This document shows positions 12,131 through 22,804 of a DNA stretch of 64,000 nucleotides, one piece after another. The translations under genes were made by a program, and so were the position numbers. Position 1 is the stretch's first letter; each line of letters starts with the position of its first letter. The notes under the pieces were generated by a model, which was not told the DNA's origin, did no database searches, and saw nothing but the letters and a program-made list of their open reading frames with translations. This DNA is from Erythrophleum ivorense. Lineage: Eukaryota; Streptophyta; Magnoliopsida; Fabales; Fabaceae. The DNA is taken from assembly GCA_026724425.1 (NCBI GenBank), contig JAIUCV010000009.1, positions 15,945,294 to 16,009,293 on the forward strand. The letters run 5' to 3'.

Positions 12131-13920
12131 TTATTTGATGCAAATAGAGAAGCATAATAAAAAGGTGGCAATAATAATGAAGATTGGGAATCTTAAGCAA
12201 GAGACCATTGCTATAGAGTTCCAAGAGAAGTTTGAAGAACTACTAATAGAAGTGGACCTATTAGAGGAGATTGATGCCAGTTGTTTCATAGGGGATTTTG
12301 CAGTGACATTCAAAAAGCTGTTCGACTATTCAACTCATCCAACTTAGCCAACATAATGTACCTAGCCTATCCCTAAAAAATCTACATCAGAAGATGCAAG
12401 AAAGGGAAACAAAGAATATCGATAGAAGCAACTCCAGCAAAGTACCATAGTTACCATTTTTGAACTCAAAGGTTAAAGAAGAAGTCAACCATGAATAAGT
12501 CAAAGAGGATGACACTGATGCAAACTTGTTGATCAAGGGTGACATCAAACAAGAACATCCTGACCAAACCCAAGTTCTACTAATAAAAAAGGACATGAAA
12601 CCCATGATTGATGATGAGCTTAGTTAAGATGAACAAATCCAAGATCCATTACAATCAAACTTAAAGATAAGTGAAGGAAATAACTATGAAAAAGTTAATA
12701 GAGGTGAAGTCACAAAGACTTACATGAAGCTAGAACAGCTAGAGCTTACCAATACTACCAATGCCATTCTTGAAGTCATAAGGCTGACGATAGCAAACTC
12801 ATTAAGGCATTTGGTGACAAAGACATTGACAAAATTCATTCCACCTTAGTCTCCTTTGTTTTGTAATAACATAGAATCATCATTGCCAATTAGTTACACA
12901 TGAAATCTTTTTGTAACAACAAGACCAAGAAATAGAGTTTTGAATTGGATAGTGATAGTCCTGTCCAATAGCCTAAAGATAGGTTTGCTTCTGACATTGA
13001 CATTCTCTATGTAGGTTCTTTGAAAATCGACCTTAAGAAGTTTGATACTTATGACTTCCTTATTCAATTCTTCACTCTCGAACATTGGAACCAGTAAAAG
13101 GTCAAACGGGGTGGAGACAAGGGAATGGTGGTTTTTAGTTTTGGTTGGAGAGAAGATCAAATTAGAAGTTGGAAGGGACATTGGTGTTGCAAAAGAGTTA
13201 GTCGATAAAGGGATGACAATAAAGCTCCATATCCTCCAAAATTTCAATGTTGTCTACATTATTATTGAGTTCTGCATCTACAAAAATGATGGAAGGTTTG
13301 CATTATTTTATAGTTGCAGCATGATGATGTTGCGAGTGAGAAGAACCAAAATTAGTACTAGATCAAAGGGTTTGCACCTACAATAAAAGGATCTCCACAT
13401 GTGGCTAAGGTTATAATTTTGTCAATGAGTGTCAATTCGCTAACTCCAAAAACATCTTAGGCCTTTGTGCAACCTTATAATAGGCTTGTAATGTTAGGCA
13501 ACTATGCAAGCATGTGGACCTATAGTGTAGGGATGTTTCATGAAAAGAGAGGACCTAATCCAAATTCCAAGGGACTAATTGCATTAGAAGGCTCAATCAC
13601 AAAAATGAGCTAGTGCTATACTAATAAAAATTTGATTTCCTGAAGAGTTTCAATAAATTTTTGAATTTAGAATTTTTACTTTATATGGATCCTTGAGGAC
13701 AAGGATCATTTTCAAAAGGGGATATTGTTACATGGCATTAATTAGAATAAGTAGTTAGCTATATGCTATTAGGAAATGTTAGTTCTATTAGGAAGTCTCA
13801 AAGTACCTTTATTAGTATAAAAAAGGGATATGTGCATGTAAAGAAGTGTAAATTGAATTAAATAGAGTATGTTTGGTTTCCTCCATACCAATAAGGTTTA
13901 ATCTACTACCTTATGATTGT
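12131..13920 (+). mobile_element. small LTR-retroelement fragment inserted in the LINE
   Basis: This block interrupts the LINE reading between KLEG.KAKL (right side) and the NNFIFSLIVLANG region (left side). Near its right end, plus-strand text TTGAGGACAAGGATC and a purine run CAAAAGGGGATAT (about 13710-13725) precede TGTTACATGGCATTAATTAG. That is the usual order of pol end, polypurine tract and start of a 3' LTR, here about 190 bp (from 13726). Upstream is a gag-like charged region, for example the 70-codon frame at 12135-12347 rich in Lys and Glu, with many stops beyond it. A larger frame at 13042-13386 is not recognised. No left LTR and no clear duplication were found, so it may be 5' truncated. 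Class assignment is an inference. Confidence 0.5.
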
Positions 13921-15430
13921 AGCTTGGCTTTTTAGCCTTCCAACTTACCTTTGATCTTGTTCACAAGATCTTTAAAAATATGAGATCTATTCTTGTCACT
14001 ATTAATCATCCCTTCTAAATATCTATCAATAGAATCAGTGAACTTGTTGAAGACATAATTTGCAAAGTATAAAACCATTTGGGATTTTTCCTTGATAGTA
14101 AGTTGACCCTCCCAAAAATTAAAGTGACTTGATCTTGGAAAATTGTATTCCAAGCATCTAGAACTAGAATAGCTTTAAAGAATAGAAAATTTTCAGTTGC
14201 ATACATTAAATGAGAGATTTATATGACTCATATGGTAAATTCAAACCCTTGAATGCTATTTTTTTTCTTTTGTTCATCTTTAGGAGGCATGCAAAAAAGA
14301 ACATTTGAACAAATAAAAACAAATAAGAAGATAAAGGATGACCTTGATAAAGGCCCCATTGTTGATAGAAGTAACCTAATTCTTGGCTTTTAAATAGTAA
14401 ATTATATGAAACAATGGTAAGACATTGCATGATTATTCTCTTGCAATGATCTACAAATTTCATCCAAATCAATACAGCCTCTAGAATATTTCAAGAAATT
14501 TTTTCATAAGGCCTTTTGTATATTTTACTTCAAGACGCACCATCTATTCTTGGATCTTTTAACCTTATAAATGAATGTCATCAAATCTCATGCCAAAAAT
14601 AGGTTATCCAAAATTAAGCGCCTCTTTATAAAAAGCACTGTGATTTAATGAGATGACATCAACCATTACCAACTGCAATATATTAACCAACACATTAATT
14701 AGTAATAATTTTGAAAACTACATTAGACAGCCCAATAAATCATTGAAAGAGAAAGGATTAGTAATTTGAGGGATAAGAGTATTAAAAATATTATTAAATT
14801 TCTTCAACAGAAAAACACAAAAAAGCCATCACCATCCTGATAACATCATATTTAACAAGTTGCCAATAATGTTAGAAGAAAAGAGCCGGCAATCTATCCG
14901 GGCCAAAAGCCTTATCAGGCTCCATCTGAAACAATGCATTTTCAATCTCTAACTTAGAAAAAGTCAGCAATAGAATTCTAATTTGCTGGTTAAACGAAGG
15001 GGGAATTGGTAATTGATCCTAATGTTGACTGATGATGTCCACCCCACGTGAGCTTATCTTGTTTATAAACATCCACAAAATAATCAAAAGCTAATTTTTC
15101 AATTTGAGAATAATCCATGATGTAAGCCTCATCTGAATTCTAAATTCTAGCGATTCTACTATTAATTATACGTTTCCTTACCACCATATGAAATAATAAG
15201 TACATCAATCACCATTAATTAACCACGTCTTTGGAGATTTCTGATTCCAAACAATTTCTTTACAGTCAAGTATTTATTTCTAATTCTTTTGGAACTTGGT
15301 TTTCATGTTCAAAAGCAGCATACCTATGCAAATTCTTCTAAATATTCTCAAGTTGCATGTTTAAAGACTTTATCCTAATGAAAATTATTTCATAGTTTAA
15401 TTTCAGGACAAACATTTTTTAAATTTAGAT
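13921..15430 (-). pseudogene. LINE ORF2, reverse transcriptase part (split copy, proximal segment)
   Basis: Reading from right to left on the minus strand: NQKSPKTWLINGD (about 15200-15245; family pattern KSR..WL..GD.N), then RIARI and YSQIEKLAFDYF (15060-15170), then KAFGPDRLPALFF (about 14875-14913; family K-A-P-G-P-D-G-F), then GLYQGHPLSSYLFLF (about 14305-14350; family GLRQGDPLSPYLF), then a frameshift and YATENFLFFKA where the F-A-D-D active site should be, then IKGKLEG (13930-13950). These are the consecutive blocks of a plant L1-type LINE reverse transcriptase. Many stops and frameshifts and a ruined active site make it dead. The endonuclease domain that should precede it, right of 15430, is not recognisable. 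Confidence 0.85.
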
Positions 15431-17120
15431 AAAAGGCCAAACGCAAGAGAACTCATCCTGAAGTGACTTCAAACCTAAAATTATTCTGTACAAAAATTAG
15501 TTCTCACCCTTTGGACTTGTTTTGCACATGATTGGGCCTACTACTAGTGGTCCAAGCAGTGCTTGCTTGTATTTTTCAGCTAAGGAAGAGATGCACAGTA
15601 TATAAATTCTTAAAAAGCTAAAAAAAAAAAAGTCAACTATGTTTTAAATAGATTTTTTATTTATAAAAAAACTTAAAAAGATATTTATGAGAGTGACGAC
15701 TAAAACATTTTCCAAACTAATACAAAAATCAATCTAAAATCAAAGGTAAAATTTATAAGAGATCAAAGCACCTGTTATCATAACATTGATTAAATAGGCT
15801 TGCCATCATATATTTCCATCTCAAGTTCTGAGTTTTGATTTACCCCAAAATCTAAAAAAATAAATATGAGTCTTAAAAGCAATATCTAAAAATAATGGCC
15901 AGGCTTGATGTTTTGTTTCACGGAAAAGGTTAAAAAAATCATTAATAAAAATAAGTGGATGATACAAATTGATAAATCCTACACTAGACACAAATAAAAG
16001 CTTTATTTTTTTTTTCAAGCAAAAAGAATTTCTTTCATTAGAATTTTTTCAAAAGAAAAAATTTGTATGCAATTCTTTATATTTTTGTCCTCAAATTTTT
16101 TAATTAAAATATAACAAGTATAGAAATTTTCAATAATAATATAATAAGTATATGACTTTTGTAAATAATTATTATATTTATAGAAATCTTATTGTCAAAA
16201 AGGCAAAATTGCCACTATTTGACACTAATCATATACTATTTACTATTTAATACTATTTGCTCACTATTCTCTATTATTCATTTAAGACAAAATTCTAAAA
16301 AGTGAAACAAAAATTTTTTATGTAGCTTTTCAAAAGTTATTTCTTCTTTTGATACAATACATGTCATAAAAGACATGTGTAACTATTTATTTATTTTTTG
16401 GACTTTTCTCATTTTTACAAAAATTATCCATAGTTACATTTATCCAAATGTATATATATTGGTATCGCTTCTTATTCATCTTCGCATGCTTTATGGAGAT
16501 GAGAAACACATGATGCATTGTTTTATACCATATATATGCTTTCTTTTGATAATTATATGCTATGTATAGATCTTATCTTCCACTAGAAAATTTTGGTAGT
16601 ACTTTTTTATACTGGTGTCAATCTTCTATGTAGTTATGATGTGCAAGAAGAATGAATCCAGGCTATCTGAATCTTAGGGCTTTTGATTACTTTCAATAGC
16701 ATTATTAATTTGTTGCGCTTCATCTTTATTTTGTGCTTTAATGAATCTATCTCTTGGTACATCTAGATTTTGGAGTTCTATTAAATCATATATTAGCTTG
16801 TTTACAACTTTTTGCAATTTAGAGGATATTTCATAGTCAAATGGCAAGTAGGTATAAAAAATCAGTCAGCCATTTGTTATTCGGGTTTGCACATGCTCCC
16901 ATTTAGCAATTGTGATAACTTACTAGATTTAAGTTATTCCACCCCATTGAATGCCATATATAAGAACGCATTGGCAATAATTTTTTAGCAGCAGTAATTT
17001 TGCTATTCAATACCTCAGATGGACCTCTGATATCCAAAAGTGGTGTTCTTTCCCATTTTAATTCATAACTCATATATATCAACGTGGTCTCATCACATAG
17101 ATCATGTTTATACACACCAT
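15431..17120. other. unclassified A+T-rich sequence
   Basis: This holds homopolymer-rich stretches (A-runs near 15623 and T-runs near 16005-16015) and no recognised domain. A 70-codon minus-strand frame at 16903-17115 and its upstream continuation read like an old coding remnant (WERTPLLDIRGPSEV) but match no family I can name. The right end grades into family C sequence near 17120. Confidence 0.35.
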
Positions 17121-18573
17121 ATGTATAAAGGGAGCAAATGGCCTTACTTGACCATAATTATATATTGCAGTCCAAATTTAAAAAAATTCATAACTTGGGA
17201 TACATAACTTCAATTAATGCAAATTAGATATCTATGGAAAACTTATAATCTAAACTTTCTACTATAAAAATTTTAAATTGAAATGAATCCATTTGGTTCT
17301 TAAAAAAAATATGAAAATCATAACTAAATAGAGTGAACAGTAATAGTGTAGGACACCTCTTTGGGGCCAAATTTAGAAATTCACTAAATATTCTATAGAG
17401 CTTTGAAAAATACAAACTTTGACCCTATAGAAAGCTCTACATGTCCTCTAAATGGTCACCAATTTCAGGCCTAAACTCGATCATTTAGATTGTCAAGGGT
17501 AAGAATGCATTTTATGCCTCATTTAGACCAAATTATGGTTCTAAAGTGGTCTAAATGGACTTTAATATACAATTTCTTGCCATAAGCAACTTTCAATCCA
17601 TAAATACATCATCTATAAAGAGTTCAACATATGAAAGTTTCCTACCATCTAAAAATCATTATCTTACTTGTGCTCATGCATACAATCCTCATGGACCATT
17701 ATATAACAAAACATGTTCCAATTACATATATTTACATCAAGTTGGCATACATTTGTGTCTATTACTTATGTATGGATTGCTATTACATTTTGTCATGGTA
17801 TACATCAATATATAAATACACACACAATACATATCAAAAGAACATCTACATCTTATTGAACGTAACTATTACTTGATTCAAATAATTGTCTCTTTTCCTT
17901 TCTCCTTTTCCTTGCTTTGCTCATCTAACATGGTTAGTGGGAGATAAAAAGGTGAGATTCTGGGGAGAATCTCAGTAGTCACACTTAATCTAATCCAATG
18001 GACACAATAGATGATGGACAGATGAAATGCAAGCATGTAAGGTCATATGCACATAAAACAACTTAAACATGAAATTGGCATAAAATTTCTGAACTCATCT
18101 AGCCACAATGTAAAGACATGCTAGCTAAGCTCACCTCTAGGCTAGGGAAGAACTACTACTCTCAATTCCTTGCCACTTTAGCTATGAGCCAAAAACAAAA
18201 TTCATATATGCATAAAACTCATGCTAAAAAGCCAATTCAAATATAAACCTAAACAATCATAAAAAACCAATGCACACAATGCATCTTAATTCAAATGCAT
18301 CCAAATATTTGCAAGGAAGGAAGAGCGAGCTACCTCTTGAAGCTAAGGATCTTAACTCCACACTAGCTAGTTGTTCTTTCCCTTTGGCTTTGCTTTCCTC
18401 ATCTTTACACATATACATAAGGGTGTCATCACACTAGTTTAGCCTAAATACATCAATTAAGATACAAAGCAACCTATTACGACTTAATCCATCTCATTCT
18501 ACCTATCATAACTAGGTTTTAGCTCATATACATATCAATTGTAAGCATTAAACAAAAAGTATACAACTGTTTC
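17121..18573 (-). mobile_element. C1: diverged B-like LTR fragment (family C)
   Basis: In minus orientation it shows the distal half of the B plan: repeated 'aattcataactt' modules (17185-17420), then 'ggttagtgggag...gagattctggggagaatctc' (17930-17970), the minisatellite-like stretch 'cacctctaggctagggaagaactac' (18130-18160), and GCGAGCTACCTCTTGAAGC (about 18327-18345, the AAG|GTA site region). Similarity to C2 is closer than to the B copies. It is cut on the right by the insertion of B2 at 18574. Whether a short remnant continues after 25180 is unclear, because C2 begins the same plan again there. Confidence 0.6.
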
Positions 18574-21500
18574 TGTAATGTCCAGTTTTTGTTAAACGAT
18601 GAAAACGGGCACGCTTTCAAAGTAAGTCCCCTGAGATGAGTGATTCAAGGCCAAATAAAATTTAGATAAAATTTTTAATAATAGAAAATGAGGATTTGTG
18701 CTTTGAGTTACCCAGGAACCAGGGTCAGAGTGATTCAAAAAAATTTGCAGAAAGGCTAGTGGCATTTTCGTAAAAAAGTGTAATTTTGGAAAATCACCTA
18801 GGAGGGCTTTTTAAATGGAAATTTTGAGTTGCTCAGGGTTCTCAGAGGCCCCAAAAACTATGGGAAGCCCCGGGACTGGTAAAACCCCTCCGGTGTACTC
18901 TTTTCGACGTCGGTTGACCTAAACTTTGACCGATTCGTTCGGGAAGGTTTTAGCTCCGATTTGAGTGATTTCAAAGTCATTTTATTAAATTGGGAACCTA
19001 TGTATTATGATGGAAAAGACGGTTCTTAAAAAGGAGCTAAAATGAAGGAGAAACAAAAATGCTAAGAACGAAGGGCAAAATTGGCATTAAAGTGTTAAAG
19101 GAAGCTTCTTTATATGCCATGTTCTTTCTCTCCTCTCTAAGACCGACTTGCTTCTGCCCAATTTTAGAGGAAAACTCCAGCTTCTTAGGTGCACATGAGG
19201 AGGAGGATTTTGGAAGAAGAAATTCAAGAAAAGGTAAGAAACTTTAAGAAATTCCATATCCTTCCTTCTTGAACCTTGCTCCTCTCCTCTCAAGCTTTCT
19301 TTCTATGATTTTAATGGAGAGTTTGGTGCTATTTTTAGGGCAGAACAAAGAGGAAAATTTCGAAAATTGAGGGAGTAAGCCAACCAAGTGGAAGAACAAG
19401 CCAAAGAAAGCAAGAAAATAAGGTAAAACTTCTATTCTTTAGTAGTTTCTCCTTCCCCCTTCTTCTTGCACGAATTTGACCACCATGAGCCCAAGTCTTA
19501 TAGGCTGATTTCTATCCAATTTGTGGAGGGATTAGAGGTTTTAGATGGCAAGGGTTAAGAATGAACCAATAGAATTAAGAAAGGAGTATTAGGAAACAAA
19601 ATGGAATCATTAGGGATCCAAATGCTCCCTTGCAAATCCGATTTTATATGAATGTTCTTAGGCTTAAATGAATATTTAAATGTGCTCCTAAGATCCCTAA
19701 GAGGCCCCCTATATGCCTCTTCCTCCATGAAAATGAACAAAATCCCATGGAAAGTCATGAACCTAAAAGTTAGAAAAGTGTAGAGCATTTAAGGAGATTG
19801 TAAAAACTGATTTAATCTATGAGTTCTCTTAGCTATTTAATTGTTTCCTTGACCTCCTACAACTCTTAACAACCTCCCTAAATGGTTCTCTCATCAAGGA
19901 AAAATCAAGAAGCCATGAAATCCCATTTATGCTCTAAGTTTCGGCCAAGTAGGGATGGCATAGTTAGGGAGAGTTTTAAATTGTTTCAAGCCTATTTTTG
20001 AGTCATATATGATGAATGAATGTGAGGGGAAACCTTGGGAAAAATTTAGGAAGCTTCGAGAATGAGTTGGTGCTTTAGGTTCCATATTGTGACCTAAAGA
20101 AGTAATGTAACACCCCATAATTAATTAAGGTGTTAATCACTGATTAGATTAATTAGGAATAATTATTATGGGATAATTAGGCAAGTTAAGTAAATGGAGA
20201 TTTTAGAAAGGTAAATTTATTAATATGGGTTTGAGATTTAATTGGGAGAGAAATTTCATCTAGGCCCAAATTAATGTAAGAGGCCATGATAAGAGGCTAA
20301 TGGAGGCCCAATAAGCTAGGCGCAGACCCAACTTGATCCAATGTGATGGAGGCCCAATACCCACCTTATATAGGCTCTTATAATTAGCCCAATAACCCTT
20401 GTGCAAACCCAAAACCTTTGGGTTCTTAAAATTTGGTCTGGCCTAATTAAATTTCAGCAACCCAACACCTTGAAACTGGCCCAACAACTTAAAATCTAAA
20501 GCCCAAATGGAGATAGACCTTGGAGCAACCCATGACCCATTTTTGACCCAACTTAAACCTAACTAAAACCCTAATACATCAGCCTCTTCCTCACACTTGC
20601 TGAAACACAAAACACATCTTAAAATTCAGAGGTTGAGAAGGAGGCTAGGGTTGGGGGCAAGAATTCTGCATTTTCTCATATTTAAAGCAAGATTCAGCTA
20701 AGGTAATAGTTATACAACTTAATCCCCTCATCTTTCTCTTTAATTTGGTTCGATTAGTTTTTCATTTGGAGTATTTTCACCTTACCCAAAATCTGAAATG
20801 TGGGAATTTGGGGATTTTCTTGGTGAAATTCGTAGGTTGAGGTTAGGGCTGACCTTAGGTGAGTTTAAACCCTCCATTTTGATACTTCATTTGTTAATTT
20901 GAGACCCCCATAGCTGATTTATAAAATAGGTATTAATTCTGTACTAATTTGCTTAGGATTTTGGGTGGAATATTGAGTTTTTTGGTGAAGGACACTCTAA
21001 TCCAAATTTGAGATTTGTGATGGCTGTTGCCAATTTGTCTACAAGTGAGGTAACTGGGGTTTATATTAATTCCATGTATATATCTGATTTAATTTCATAT
21101 GTTGCTGTATATGAATGATTTGAAATGTTAAATGAATTGGTTGGCTATCTGTTGAATTGTGATTGGACCTTGTGAGTCCATGGTGGATCTATGGTGCGAT
21201 TGCCACCTATGTATGTGCTTCGATCGAGCACCGGGTTATGATCAAACCCCAGATGCACAAAGCCCCGGTTGTGCTCAATAGGGAGTAGGTGCCATGGACG
21301 GCCTCTTCCAGTGTTAATGGCCTTTAACATGTGATAATATGATTGCTAGTATGGGATAGTAATCATGATAGCTTAATTGTTTCAATTGTTGATATGATGG
21401 ATATGATTCTGATATTGATTTTGATTCATACATATATGCTAATTAAACTGGATATATGATGGAATTGCTTTGGTTACTGAGATTTATATCTCACCCTGTT

Positions 21501-22125
21501 TCATGGGATTAATGTTTTAGGTGAAGGTTCTTTGGGTAAGGATAAAGGGAAACAAGTGGATGAAAATCCATGAGCTCCAACATATGGGAGAAGGCTACAT
21601 TTAGGCTAGCTTATTTAGTAGAGATGCAATTTTGTTATTAGTTTACATAGCATCATCATGTATTCATGTTGCCAAGTGTAGGCGTTCATATTTTGTTTGA
21701 TTGAAATGTAACCGTTAAGGATTTAAGTCTCATTATAGTTGAATATTAATGTATGAACTTATAGTATCATATATGTAGTTTTGTTGAAATTATGATATGG
21801 ATTACCATATGGGAATTGTAGTCATATGATGCCTTGGATGTGGACATAAGCTATTATTGAATGGAATCTCTATGGAATGTGCATGGGGTGTTAATTGCTG
21901 CTAATGCATGTGTTCTTGCTGTCATATATACATGAATGTGCTGATATGAGCTAGTTGGGCAAGTAGGAAGTAGTATTTAAGTTTTGCAATGGTAATGGAT
22001 GGATTGATGGATAAATAGGGTAGAGAAATACCATTTGTGTCATATAAAATGAGAGAAAGTGGTCCTAGAGTGCACTTAGGATGAGGGCTAGAGTGTGTGG
22101 GATGAAACTTGAGAGATATAGCTCC

Positions 22126-22545
22126 AGGAGAGAGTCACGCCGCGGCTAAGAGGGCTTCGCCGCAGCCAAATGAGAGACAGAGTCGAAGGGCGCCATGGCA
22201 CAAAGAAACCCCTCCTCGACGCAAAGGGAAAACAAATTAGTCTGGGAAGTAACAGTGGCGAGGAGCACCGCGGCTTGAGAAATCTCGCCGCGGCATAAAG
22301 CGAAAAAAATCACCCAGGAGGGTAATAGAACTGGAACTTGTCGCGGCGCATTATGTCCTGCCGCAGTGCGAGTCGAGGAAATTAATTAAGAGTTGGATAG
22401 TAGCAAAACTCACCGCGGTGCAAATGTATTGCATCAAGGCGAGAATCGTGGGGGTTGGGAACAGTAGTTCCAGGAGGCGTTTCCGCCGCGGCGAGATTTA
22501 TGAAATTTGTCCAGTAATTCCAGATAGCAACCTAGCCGCGACGTA
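22126..22545 (+). repeat. G+C-rich CCGCGG module array in LTR A2
   Basis: Within an A+T-rich LTR this 0.4-kb block has CCGCGG at 22140, 22268, 22288, 22413 and 22496, including the 10-bp palindrome CACCGCGGTG (22411-22420), plus near matches (GCCGCAG, TCGCGGCGC, GCCGCGACG). Most CCGCGG-like sites come in pairs about 20 bp apart. Pairs recur every 50-85 bp, separated by related text such as 'gggaagtaacagtgg', 'ggagggtaatagaac' and 'gggaacagtagttcc'. I read it as five or six degenerate tandem modules. Function is unknown; dense CpG would make it a strong methylation target. Confidence 0.75.
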
Positions 22546-22740
22546 AATCTCCAAACTCATAACTTTAACCTAGAAACCCCCGTTTCTTCAATGGTAATGG
22601 TAGGAAACGATATAGGAACACTTGTGGGAGGTTATTGGGTATTGAAACTGATGGACGGTTGAATCATAAACCCCTTATGGTAGTAGGATTTCTTTTATGC
22701 AAATTTTGTTTTGTTGTGGTGGTATAGTGATGACCCTAAC

Positions 22741-22804
22741 ATCAAGGTTTAAATTTTCCCCATATTTTCACAATGTGATAAATTGTAACCACTCAAACCT
22801 TGAT
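22741..22804. repeat. perfect 10-bp inverted repeat near the 3' end of A2
   Basis: ATCAAGGTTT (22741-22750) and its exact complement AAACCTTGAT (22795-22804) enclose a 44-base loop. It sits about 60 bp before the LTR end, where RNA 3'-end signals of LTR elements often lie. A hairpin role is a guess. Confidence 0.6.

Noticed and set aside
12894..13386. The two longest reading frames, 117 codons on minus and 114 on plus, overlapping each other
   Set aside because: They overlap on opposite strands inside a decayed retroelement insert, start and stop at no meaningful place, and match no family I know. Chance open frames are likelier.
16903..17115. A short host protein gene on the minus strand
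   Set aside because: The frame is 70 codons, followed by many stops in the same reading, with no recognisable family and no sign of introns that would rescue it.
22126..22545. A foreign or bacterial insertion because of high G+C
   Set aside because: It has no coding frame and is modular, and it lies within an LTR whose ends and duplication are intact. It is better read as part of the LTR.
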